Positions 1 through 5,902 are shown, counted from the first letter of the stretch. The stretch is 6,511 nt of DNA from Synergistaceae bacterium (GCA_009776565.1 WRNQ01000045.1:3719-10229); one strand, 5' to 3'. Notes: generated by a model from the sequence alone, not told the origin. Numbers and translations are program-made.

Positions 1-423
1 ATGTACGGAAACACTAAACGCATGGCGGAAGCCGTATGCAGAGGGTTGGCTGAGTGCGGATTTTCAAATACGCTTCTCTATGACGTCTCCCGTACAGAAG
101 CGTCATATTTGCTTCGCGATTTCTGGAAAATGAAGGGACTTGTTGCGGTCTCGTGCACATATAACGGCGGACTTTTTCCGCCGATGTCGGACTTTTTCAG
201 CAAACTTGCAAACCGCAAGCCAAAAAATCATCTGCTCGGATTGGCGGGAAGTTACAGTTGGAGCAAAGGAGGGCTTGACGCTCTTCGCTGTTTTGCCGCT
301 GATCTTGACTGGGACAGAATTGAACCCGAGCCTGAAGTATTTACCGCCCCAACGCTTGGAGACCTGGAAGCTTGCGCGACGCTTGGAAAGAATATGGCTG
401 CAAGGCTTCTGGAAGAAGAATAA
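1..423 (+). CDS. FprA-type flavodiiron protein, C-terminal flavodoxin domain (5' end outside window)
   Basis: This is the flavodoxin-like C-terminal part of an A-type flavoprotein. Family members reduce O2 or NO at a di-iron centre in an N-terminal metallo-beta-lactamase domain, passing electrons through FMN in this cytoplasmic domain. The fragment opens at MYGNTKRMAEA, the FMN phosphate-binding loop, which in full proteins is preceded by a few residues such as Y-x-S. The first Met is therefore almost certainly internal and the gene starts before the window. Other family signatures are DVSRTEASY, the FMN-contact segment TYNGGLFPPM, and GSYSWSKGG, ending in LGKNMAARLLEE. The lactamase domain cannot be checked, so a two-domain flavodiiron protein is inferred from the close match to that subfamily. 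A stand-alone flavodoxin is possible but less likely. Confidence 0.85.
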   Translation: MYGNTKRMAEAVCRGLAECGFSNTLLYDVSRTEASYLLRDFWKMKGLVAVSCTYNGGLFPPMSDFFSKLANRKPKNHLLGLAGSYSWSKGGLDALRCFAADLDWDRIEPEPEVFTAPTLGDLEACATLGKNMAARLLEEE

Positions 424-494
424 TCTGTTTTCATTGAGAAGAGGCGCTTAGAATTAAATCTATTGTTTTTTTCCTATATAAAATAGCAGGAGGA

Positions 495-1241
495 ATGGTA
501 ACGCCGCCCGGGTGTTTTTTTGTGTTGCTTTTTCTCCTGCCCCTTATTGGAGTAATCAAGACGAAGGAACGGACAACGAAACGGATTTTTAAGCTCGTTC
601 TGTTTATCGTTGCGTTAATGTACGTTCTTTTCACGCCGCTAACCGCCATGTTCCTTATGGGTTATCTTGAAAGCGGGCGCCCGGTGTTGCAGGACGACGA
701 CCGCGCCACGCTCGTTGTCGTGCCCGCCGGAGGAGGAACTCACCCCGTTCCGGGCGGGACGAGCGAAGTTAATGTTGAGCTTGCCGAGCAATCTTTTCAG
801 AGGCTGGCGGAGGGAGTGAACGTAGCGAAGCGCCATAATTGGCCGCTCTTTTACACGGGCGCTTACGAAGAGGGCGATAGTTTAACGTATACAGCGTCTA
901 TCCGGGCTCAGGCGGCGCTATGGGGCTTCGAAGGCGAGGTGGTCGTGGAGACATCCTCCAGGAACACCTGGGAAAACATGCAAGAGGTTGCGAAGGCTGT
1001 GGAAAAAGGAGGGTACGAGAGGTTGGTAATTTCAACGACTGCCTACCATATGAAGCGCTCTCTGTGGATGGCAAAACGGCACATGCCAGATATCGAAATA
1101 ATTCCGTGGTCATCGGGCTGGCGCTCGACAAGTGATAGTGTCACATATAACATGTTCGCCCCAAGCGCGAGGGCGTTCTATGACTCATGTGCAGCGCTGC
1201 GGGAGATTGTTGGGTTATTTGCTTATATGGTGTTTTATTAA
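495..1241 (+). CDS. ElyC/SanA/YdcF family (DUF218) membrane-anchored protein
   Basis: This is a DUF218 family protein of 248 aa from the first ATG. Relatives such as E. coli ElyC and SanA act in envelope or peptidoglycan precursor metabolism, but the biochemical activity is poorly defined and the exact role here is unknown. Two hydrophobic segments (about residues 7-21 and 31-55) anchor it in the membrane. They are followed by a Rossmann-like domain with VVVPAGGG (74-81), SSRNTWENM (154-162) and YHMKRS (184-189), the conserved family blocks. The start is doubtful. The AGGAGG at 488-493 ends only one base before this ATG, too close to serve it, and the frame stays open upstream to the stop at 435. 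Residues encoded at 453-494 (KSIVFFLYKIAGG) resemble the usual family N-terminus before the PPG motif, which suggests a start at the ATT at 453, 8 nt after AAGAGG. I list the ATG as the conservative start. Confidence 0.85.
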   Translation: MVTPPGCFFVLLFLLPLIGVIKTKERTTKRIFKLVLFIVALMYVLFTPLTAMFLMGYLESGRPVLQDDDRATLVVVPAGGGTHPVPGGTSEVNVELAEQSFQRLAEGVNVAKRHNWPLFYTGAYEEGDSLTYTASIRAQAALWGFEGEVVVETSSRNTWENMQEVAKAVEKGGYERLVISTTAYHMKRSLWMAKRHMPDIEIIPWSSGWRSTSDSVTYNMFAPSARAFYDSCAALREIVGLFAYMVFY

Positions 1242-1268
1242 CAGTTTCATATTTCCGGCCAATGCCGA

Positions 1269-2504
1269 TTAACTCCAAAGAGCAGCAACCGGAACGGCGT
1301 ACATATCCGGTCCAAACGGCAGGACGTTCTCGCCAGTGTAAAGCACGACGCCTATGAAATCTTTGTCAGGAACAATATTATACTTAAACCAAGTCATGTG
1401 TTTGAAATTGTCTTTGGACACAGAGGACCCGGCTTTAACTTCCACGCCTAAGAGAATGCCGCAGTCGTTCTCAATTAAAAAATCTATTTCCCTGTTTTCC
1501 CTGTCCCGATAATGATAAAACCTGTATCCTTCGCATAATCCCAACTGCGCCGCCAGTTCGTTGAATACGAACGTCTCAATTATCTTGCCATTTCTATCGG
1601 AATCAAGCATGACATCTTCCATGCGCCAATTCAGTATGCTCGCCATCAAGCCAGTATCGGCAGCAAACAGTTTCCCCTTACGCCCCGCCTTTTCATAATC
1701 GGTTCGCACCCATGCTCCTAACCTCTCAAACAGGCACATTGAGACAAGAATGTTGACATAGTTTTCGAGTGTTGGTCTTGATACTGCAAGTTTACCGCAG
1801 ATTCCAGCCACATCCATCAGCTTACTTGACCATGCTGCCAGTACATAAAGTAAGTCGGCCATCACCTCATGCCTTTTTATATTGGCGATGTCTCTCAAAT
1901 CCCGTTCAAGCAGGCTGTTGACATAATTAAGATGCCAGGAGCGTCGATCGGCAGCGGACAATTTGATGGTTTCCGGATATCCGCCCCGGAACGCCAAGTT
2001 GATTACGGCTTCTTTATCGTAGCCCGTAATTTGCATAGGCCAGTTTTGAGCGAATGCTTTTTCAAAAAATGCCGGCTTTTTTTCCAGGATTTCTCCAGTG
2101 GTGAAAGTTTTTAAACGGATATTAGCAACGCGCCCGGCCAGGCTTTCGGACACTTCCGGCAGGCTGCGGATGTCCGCTGAACCGGTTATAAGAAACTGTC
2201 CAGGTTCATTATTATCGTCCACAATGCGTTTGATGGCTGGCAGCAATATGGGCGCTTTCTGTATTTCGTCTATAATCATCGTCGTGCCTTTTTCGTGTTT
2301 GAGAAATCCCAACGGATCGCTGTTGGCGACATTCAATAATTCCGCATCGTCCAATGTTCTGTATCCAACATTTTTTTTGAAGATTTGCTTAACCAAAGTA
2401 GTTTTTCCACATTGACGAGGACCGGAAATTACCACTGTACGCCATATTTTTAAAGCGTGTTTGACTGCCGATATTTGCCATCGCGCATATTCTTTAGCCG
2501 CCAC
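1269..2504 (-). CDS. AAA family ATPase with C-terminal DUF4143 domain
   Basis: This is a 411-aa single-chain ATPase of the widespread AAA_14/DUF4143 family, whose cellular function is mostly unknown. The N-terminal NTPase has Walker A GPRQCGKTT (28-36), Walker B MIIDEIQ (76-82) and a sensor-like segment ITGSADIR (from about 106). The middle carries a winged-helix-like stretch (VSRPTLENYVNIL). The C-terminal DUF4143 part has a nuclease-like PD-(D/E)XK arrangement, EID with D341 followed by E355-V-K357, so those candidate residues are intact. Whether it cleaves DNA is not shown. I chose GTG at 2504 because GGAGGA (2512-2517) precedes it by 7 nt. The in-frame ATG at 2519 lies upstream of that site, has no ribosome-binding site of its own, and would add five residues. 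It is convergent with the YdcF-like gene, leaving 27 bp between the stops. A candidate promoter at 2569-2597 overlaps a tandem repeat array. Confidence 0.9.
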   Translation of the reverse strand: MAAKEYARWQISAVKHALKIWRTVVISGPRQCGKTTLVKQIFKKNVGYRTLDDAELLNVANSDPLGFLKHEKGTTMIIDEIQKAPILLPAIKRIVDDNNEPGQFLITGSADIRSLPEVSESLAGRVANIRLKTFTTGEILEKKPAFFEKAFAQNWPMQITGYDKEAVINLAFRGGYPETIKLSAADRRSWHLNYVNSLLERDLRDIANIKRHEVMADLLYVLAAWSSKLMDVAGICGKLAVSRPTLENYVNILVSMCLFERLGAWVRTDYEKAGRKGKLFAADTGLMASILNWRMEDVMLDSDRNGKIIETFVFNELAAQLGLCEGYRFYHYRDRENREIDFLIENDCGILLGVEVKAGSSVSKDNFKHMTWFKYNIVPDKDFIGVVLYTGENVLPFGPDMYAVPVAALWS

Positions 2505-2568
2505 ATCACATTCCTCCATTAACGTTACGTACCATATTTTTGTTTGTCAGCGATTAACATCCGACAAT

Positions 2569-2597
2569 AGGATACCGACGTTTTTACAAATAGTCAA
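2569..2597 (-). promoter_or_regulatory. Candidate sigma-70 promoter of the AAA/DUF4143 gene
   Basis: On the minus strand TTGACT (2592-2597) is followed after exactly 17 nt by TATCCT (2569-2574), matching the consensus at 5 of 6 and 4 of 6 positions. Transcription would begin near 2562, giving a leader of about 60 nt. The -35 and the whole spacer form the ATPase-proximal unit of the 23-bp repeat array, so a protein bound to the repeat core would sit on the promoter. This is inferred from sequence only. Confidence 0.45.
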
Positions 2598-2735
2598 CCG
2601 ACGTTTTTATAAGTAGAAATCCGACGTTTTTCTAAATTGCCAACCGACGTTTTTATAAATAGAAAACCGACGTTTTTCTAAATTGCCAACCGACGTTTTT
2701 GTAAATTGAAGTACGACATTTTTATAGGATGTTTA
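2575..2735. repeat. Tandem array of seven 23-bp units with a conserved 11-bp core
   Basis: Units begin at 2575, 2598, 2621, 2644, 2667, 2690 and 2713, with an exact period of 23 bp. The first six all start with CCGACGTTTTT (AAAAACGTCGG on the other strand), and the seventh is degenerate at two core positions. The remaining 12 bp vary. Units 3 and 5 are identical, and units 2 and 4 share an ATAA-TAGAAA type, so units 2-5 form two copies of a 46-bp repeat. An isolated CCGAC stands at 2561. The array fills the space between the transporter stop and the ATPase promoter. An 11-bp core repeated every two helical turns or so looks like a row of protein-binding sites on one face of the DNA. The function is unknown. 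Confidence 0.9.
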
Positions 2736-2737
2736 AG

Positions 2738-3604
2738 TTATTGGTTCGCTGTTGGCTTTTGAAAAAACTCTCCCAAAGTAGACCCGCTTAAAATCAAAAT
2801 GGCGCCAACTATTTGAATAAGCGTCAATCGTTCCTGCAACAAAAGCGCCGAGAAAACCAAAGCCGATAACGGCTCAAAATATCCGCAAATTGCGACCGAT
2901 TGGGCCGATAGCTTCTGGACTGAGGAGAAATATAGATAACACCCTATCCCTGTGTTAACTATACCCAAAAACAAAATCGGAAATATGCTTTGAGGCGTAA
3001 TGGAAATTATCATCCCTTGCTTTATCGTTATGAAAATCATCACGGTGATAAAACTCACGGACACTTGATAGACTGAATTTTCAAGCCCTGTAATGCTTGT
3101 TGCCTTTTTATTAAAGATAACCATAAACGCATACATAAAAGCACCCATGACGCCGCATAACAAACCCCATGAAAATCCGCCCTGCATAAGAGCTCTGCCG
3201 TTTACAAAGAGCATTCCAAGCAAAACCGTAAAAAGACCAAGAACCTTTGAAGCGGTCATCCTTTCGCGGAAAACAAAAGGCGAAAGGACCATCACTATCA
3301 CCGGACCGCAATAGTATGCGAGAGTTGCTATGCTGACGCCGATTTGCTTATACGCTTCATAGAGGAACATCCAGCTTGCGCCCATCGCAACGCCGGAGAT
3401 AATAAGGCGCGTAAAATGTTTTGCATTCCGCCAGCCGCTGAATTTTCCTTTTGAAATGATGTAAACAGCCATAAGGAACAGGCTCCCGATAAGCGTCCTT
3501 GTGAACACAATTTCATAGCTGCTCAGCGGGATATAGCTGGCAACAACGCCATTTGAACCAAAAAGCAATAAAGCCGATATATGTTTACAATAAGCTAGTT
3601 TCAT
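2738..3604 (-). CDS. EamA/DMT superfamily transporter
   Basis: This is an inner-membrane protein of 288 aa with about ten hydrophobic helices arranged as two EamA repeats, the usual size and architecture of drug/metabolite transporters. Each repeat has the characteristic penultimate helix with an aromatic/Gly-Pro start and a charged end: CGPVIVMVLSPFVFRER in the first and FEPLSALVFSALLLQER in the second. Helix 2 begins with the typical Arg of the family (VFTRTLIG). The substrate cannot be deduced; relatives export amino acids, metabolites or drugs. The start at 3604 is the only sensible Met before helix 1, but its ribosome-binding site is weak (GAGA 6 nt upstream). Only 40 nt separate it from the metallophosphoesterase stop and I see neither a terminator nor a promoter there, so it may be read through from the upstream cassette. 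Its stop lies 2 bp from the tandem array. Confidence 0.9.
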   Translation of the reverse strand: MKLAYCKHISALLLFGSNGVVASYIPLSSYEIVFTRTLIGSLFLMAVYIISKGKFSGWRNAKHFTRLIISGVAMGASWMFLYEAYKQIGVSIATLAYYCGPVIVMVLSPFVFRERMTASKVLGLFTVLLGMLFVNGRALMQGGFSWGLLCGVMGAFMYAFMVIFNKKATSITGLENSVYQVSVSFITVMIFITIKQGMIISITPQSIFPILFLGIVNTGIGCYLYFSSVQKLSAQSVAICGYFEPLSALVFSALLLQERLTLIQIVGAILILSGSTLGEFFQKPTANQ

Positions 3605-3612
3605 AATATCTC

Positions 3613-3628
3613 ATGAATGAATGAATGA
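3613..3628. repeat. Tetranucleotide repeat (ATGA)4 upstream of the EamA start
   Basis: There are four perfect ATGA units (TCAT on the coding strand of the transporter), beginning 9 bp upstream of the EamA start codon. The tract lies in the untranslated leader, so changes in length would alter spacing rather than reading frame. Four copies are few for high-frequency slippage, so a phase-variation role is weak. Confidence 0.7.
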
Positions 3629-3642
3629 TTTTCAGTAGTTTA
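3625..3642. repeat. Left imperfect direct repeat flanking the AT-rich cassette
   Basis: ATGATT followed directly by TTCAGTAGTTTA. At 5860-5880 the same ATGATT and TTCAGTAATTCA occur in the same orientation, separated by CGG. Sixteen of 18 bases match if the 3-bp gap is allowed. The position, between the cassette's last stop and the transporter, is what a target duplication or recombination site would occupy. The match is short and AT-rich, so chance is possible. Confidence 0.3.
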
Positions 3643-3644
3643 GT

Positions 3645-4607
3645 TTATTCGAGGGTTTCGTCATAATACACACTTGGCGCCTTTTTATCAATGTAAACAC
3701 GCTTCCATCCTCCTGCGGGTTTTCCTCTCTTTGCAGGATTGTTTAAATGTCCTAAATATCGAAAAACCTTTCGTTCTGTGATAGTGCTATGAACATCGTA
3801 AATAGCAAAGTCCGGAATTAATTCTTTGCTAATAGTTAAACTTCCAACTTGGTATAGGTTTATATATTCTCTTGGACTTTGTCTGTTTCTATGAGCATCT
3901 CCACATATCCAATAAAACTTCATATCTGCATAGCTTTTCAATAGATTATCAAGCGTTGTTTCTTCAAGGTTCGCCATATTCTGAATTGGATGGTGCGCAA
4001 AAAAGAACACATTATTTAAATTATGCGCAACTGCTGAATCTATTAACTGTTTCAGATATGCTGTCCCAATAATCAAATTACCATCATGACTGTTGCTAAT
4101 ACAACATAAAGTTGAATTAACAAAAACTAACGCGTATTCCTCATATATCGCCAGATAATGTGGATTGTGAACCCATTCGCTCCAGGGGTTCATTTTTTTG
4201 TAATATTGTTCGCACAGATTCCAGAAGAAGCCGTTTAATCTATTTATCATAATTGGTAAATCGGACTTAGCATCATGGAAAGTTCCGTTGGTATAATCGT
4301 ATTTTTTCCTAATTTCTTCAATTTCTTTATCTTCTCTTCGATTTAAATCATGGTTGCCGGGAATAATGTGGATTTGTCGCTTATCTGAAACATTTGCTGA
4401 TGCAGCGATGCGGTTAATTACTTCAATGGCGCCTTCGACACTGATTTCGTTTTTTGAATTCCTTATATCACCAGTAATTACAATTTGATTAAACTTATTT
4501 CCCTTAGCGTTTTCAGTAACGAAATCATAGAATCGCTCTAAAACACTTTCCACTTCGATTCCTTTTGGTTCTTCTAAGTGCAAATCTGAAATGTGCAATA
4601 TCCGCAT
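3645..4607 (-). CDS. Calcineurin-like metallophosphoesterase
   Basis: This is a cytoplasmic metallophosphoesterase of 320 aa, expected to hydrolyse phosphomono- or diesters (nucleotide or nucleic acid) with two metal ions; the substrate is unknown. The metal-binding blocks appear in order: SDLHLE (D8, H10), TGDIRN (D47), PGNHD (N85, H86), AHHP (204-207) and GDAHRN (236-241). The last block is normally GHxH, and here the first His is Asp237. An insert of about 115 residues between GNHD and AHHP and a C-terminal tail of about 75 residues are specific to this protein. I chose ATG 4607 because the protein then begins MRILHISDLHL, as is usual in the family, with AAGG (4617-4620) 9 nt upstream. An ATG at 4616 directly abuts that AAGG and would add three residues. 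The upstream stop is TAA at 4619-4621, so the gene is tightly linked to the orphan before it. The sequence is AT-rich. Confidence 0.88.
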   Translation of the reverse strand: MRILHISDLHLEEPKGIEVESVLERFYDFVTENAKGNKFNQIVITGDIRNSKNEISVEGAIEVINRIAASANVSDKRQIHIIPGNHDLNRREDKEIEEIRKKYDYTNGTFHDAKSDLPIMINRLNGFFWNLCEQYYKKMNPWSEWVHNPHYLAIYEEYALVFVNSTLCCISNSHDGNLIIGTAYLKQLIDSAVAHNLNNVFFFAHHPIQNMANLEETTLDNLLKSYADMKFYWICGDAHRNRQSPREYINLYQVGSLTISKELIPDFAIYDVHSTITERKVFRYLGHLNNPAKRGKPAGGWKRVYIDKKAPSVYYDETLE

Positions 4608-4618
4608 ATTTGACATCC

Positions 4619-5212
4619 TTAGGTAATCTGTAAGGTAAATTCTGCTGCGGTCATGAACCCTTCGATTACCAAAAGCAGAGATTTTGGGGTATATGTCCGG
4701 AATTTAAAAGTGTAATATAGTTTTTTGCGAAAATCATCAGATAACTCGTGTTCCTCAAACTTTTCAATAAAGTCATCTATTTGAATATCTGATTTAAATT
4801 TCTGATCAAGTCTCGTAACTATATTCTTTATGAAAAGAAACGAAAATATGTACTCATTTATATGTACATACTTGTCGTCAATGTCATCTTGTTTATCAAT
4901 CTGTATTGGATGATTTCTTAACAACCAATACGTTTCATAAGCAATGATTTTTTCTATTTGAACACGCTTGTACCCGTTAAATTCTTTCAATCGGGCAATA
5001 TCTTCAAAATAATCCAGCACTGCTTTCCAAAGAAGTTGCTTGTTTACAGTGCAATAATCCAAGAGACTACGTTTCTTCAATAATTCTTGTATATTGATAA
5101 AAAGATTCATAAAACGCGCCCTAAAAATTTCAGGCGCTAGATTATTGTCATTATCATCAATAAAAATCCTATCGTCAACTAAATAACGATAGGACTTAGG
5201 TAGCTCATTCAT
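4619..5212 (-). CDS. Uncharacterised 197-aa protein of the metallophosphoesterase cassette
   Basis: I do not recognise this protein. It appears soluble and mainly helical, with no signal peptide or membrane segment, and alternates charged and aromatic stretches: acidic near the start (DDRIFIDDNDNN), basic in ELLKKRSLL, and acidic again in IDDFIEKFEEHELSDDF. No catalytic motif is visible. The start is uncertain. A GTG at 5227 overlaps AAGGTGA (5224-5230), which looks like the ribosome-binding site, so I favour ATG 5212 (11 nt downstream) or the adjacent GTG 5215 (8 nt). The gene lies just after the 64-aa ORF, whose stop is at 5232, and just before the metallophosphoesterase. Such packing implies one transcript and probably stoichiometric partners. 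It could be a toxin, an effector partner or a substrate-binding subunit, but none of these is supported by a motif. Confidence 0.75.
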   Translation of the reverse strand: MNELPKSYRYLVDDRIFIDDNDNNLAPEIFRARFMNLFINIQELLKKRSLLDYCTVNKQLLWKAVLDYFEDIARLKEFNGYKRVQIEKIIAYETYWLLRNHPIQIDKQDDIDDKYVHINEYIFSFLFIKNIVTRLDQKFKSDIQIDDFIEKFEEHELSDDFRKKLYYTFKFRTYTPKSLLLVIEGFMTAAEFTLQIT

Positions 5213-5231
5213 CACCAAAACAGTCACCTTC

Positions 5232-5426
5232 TTAATCTTCGTAAGTTGATTTGAATAAACGCGAATTTGGATTAGTATTTCGTATTGCTTCAGAGTACAT
5301 TTCTTCTATCTCTCCATGATACATACATTCACTGTTTGGTAGACTTTCGACAATATACTCGTCGTTAATGAGCTTATTAATAAACTCATCAGCAAACTCA
5401 TTAATCTGTTCAATGCTATATTCCAT
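5232..5426 (-). CDS. Small, highly acidic 64-aa protein of unknown function
   Basis: This small protein is not recognised. It has 15 Asp/Glu against 4 Lys/Arg (net about -11), a predicted amphipathic helical N-terminal half (SIEQINEFADEFINKLIND) and a polar C-terminus rich in Asn and Ser. Its translation signal is good: AAGGAG (5435-5440) ends 8 nt before the ATG. That, plus tight linkage to the next gene, supports a real gene despite its size. It is first after the internal promoter and palindrome at 5445-5485. Size, charge and position ahead of a larger orphan would suit an antitoxin, inhibitor or DNA mimic, but that is inference from context alone. Confidence 0.7.
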   Translation of the reverse strand: MEYSIEQINEFADEFINKLINDEYIVESLPNSECMYHGEIEEMYSEAIRNTNPNSRLFKSTYED

Positions 5427-5444
5427 CTAAATATCTCCTTTTAA

Positions 5445-5485
5445 AAAGTAAATTTTACTTTAACACATAGAATTAAAAACCTCAA
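5445..5485 (-). promoter_or_regulatory. Internal promoter with overlapping 17-bp palindromic operator
   Basis: On the minus strand TTGAGG (5480-5485) and TAAAGT (5457-5462) are spaced by exactly 17 nt, each matching the consensus at 4 of 6 positions. A perfect inverted repeat, AAAGTAAA and TTTACTTT around one central base (5445-5461), covers the -10 and the expected start point near 5450. A repressor bound there would block the 64-aa, 197-aa and phosphoesterase genes without affecting the HTH gene. The stem could also form a weak AU hairpin in RNA, but the one-base centre favours a DNA operator. The likely binder is the HTH protein encoded just upstream, or a protein of the cassette acting on itself. 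Confidence 0.5.
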
Positions 5486-5488
5486 CTC

Positions 5489-5671
5489 TCATTTATTTAC
5501 ATTTTTATTCTCCATAACCCATTTTTCCACTTCATCCTCTTTGAATCTTACACCACGCCCTATTTTGAAGCAAGGCATCCCTTCGTCTCTCCATTTTTTA
5601 ACCGTGCCACGTTTTACCTTATATTTATTCATTATATCGTCAGTGGTTAAATATACTACATTCGGCATCAT
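5489..5671 (-). CDS. Excisionase/AlpA-type helix-turn-helix protein (HTH_17)
   Basis: This is a 60-aa DNA-binding protein consisting almost only of a MerR-like winged helix-turn-helix of the excisionase family. Helix 1 is about TTDDIMNKY (9-17), the recognition helix about RGTVKKWRDEG (21-31), the wing KIGRGVRF (36-43) and the closing helix DEVEKW (46-51). Members are phage or element excisionases and transcription regulators such as AlpA. No integrase is present in the window, so a regulator of the cassette is the more likely role. AGGAGG (5677-5682) lies 5 nt before ATG 5671 and 8 nt before the adjacent ATG 5668, so either can be the start. It has its own consensus promoter, and 62 nt with a second promoter separate it from the next gene. 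Confidence 0.85.
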   Translation of the reverse strand: MMPNVVYLTTDDIMNKYKVKRGTVKKWRDEGMPCFKIGRGVRFKEDEVEKWVMENKNVNK

Positions 5672-5697
5672 TGATACCTCCTAAAACATTTGCCTGG

Positions 5698-5726
5698 ATT
5701 ATAGTATGTAAATAATCACTTGTCAA
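5698..5726 (-). promoter_or_regulatory. Perfect-consensus sigma-70 promoter of the cassette
   Basis: TTGACA (5721-5726) and TATAAT (5698-5703) on the minus strand are separated by exactly 17 nt, a full match to the housekeeping consensus. Transcription should begin near 5691, leaving a leader of about 20 nt before the HTH start. Immediately upstream of the -35, two ATTAAT boxes (5728-5733 and 5738-5743) lie 10 bp apart within AT-rich DNA, so they may be an UP-like element or a regulator site. Such a strong promoter usually needs repression, which fits the adjacent HTH gene. Confidence 0.8.
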
Positions 5727-5859
5727 CATTAATATTCATTAATCACCATAAATAACATAATAAGATCATAAACAATAACAAATGAACATCAATGCAACCA
5801 ATTATTAAGGAAGCATTTGATAATTAAAAAGAGCGCCTTAAGGTGAGATGAAGTGGATG

Positions 5860-5880
5860 ATGATTCGGTTCAGTAATTCA
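5860..5880. repeat. Right imperfect direct repeat flanking the AT-rich cassette
   Basis: ATGATT, CGG, then TTCAGTAATTCA. It is the partner of 3625-3642 in the same orientation. It lies between the cassette promoter region and the aminotransferase stop, 23 bp downstream of that gene. Together the two copies would bracket all four cassette genes and both promoters. The same caution about chance applies. Confidence 0.3.
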
Positions 5881-5902
5881 GGGAAGTTTTTTCTTCAATT
5901 TT

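Noticed and set aside
1256..1267. Hairpin CGGC-CAAT-GCCG between the convergent stops as a bidirectional terminator
   Set aside because: The stem is only 4 bp and no U-run follows on either strand.
1869..2415. Plus-strand open frames opposite the AAA ATPase gene
   Set aside because: The minus-strand frame carries intact Walker and DUF4143 motifs, and the opposite frames show no family features.
2575..2735. CRISPR array
   Set aside because: The period is 23 bp with an 11-bp core, far shorter than CRISPR repeat plus spacer. The variable parts repeat among units, and no cas gene is present.
5489..5671. HTH protein as a true excisionase of an integrated element
   Set aside because: There is no integrase or recombinase in the window, and its place at the head of an operon fits a regulator better. 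This could change if an integrase lies outside.
5831..5845. CCTTAAGG palindrome followed by T-run on the minus strand as the aminotransferase terminator
   Set aside because: The stem breaks at mismatches after two base pairs on the minus strand, so it would not form a stable hairpin.
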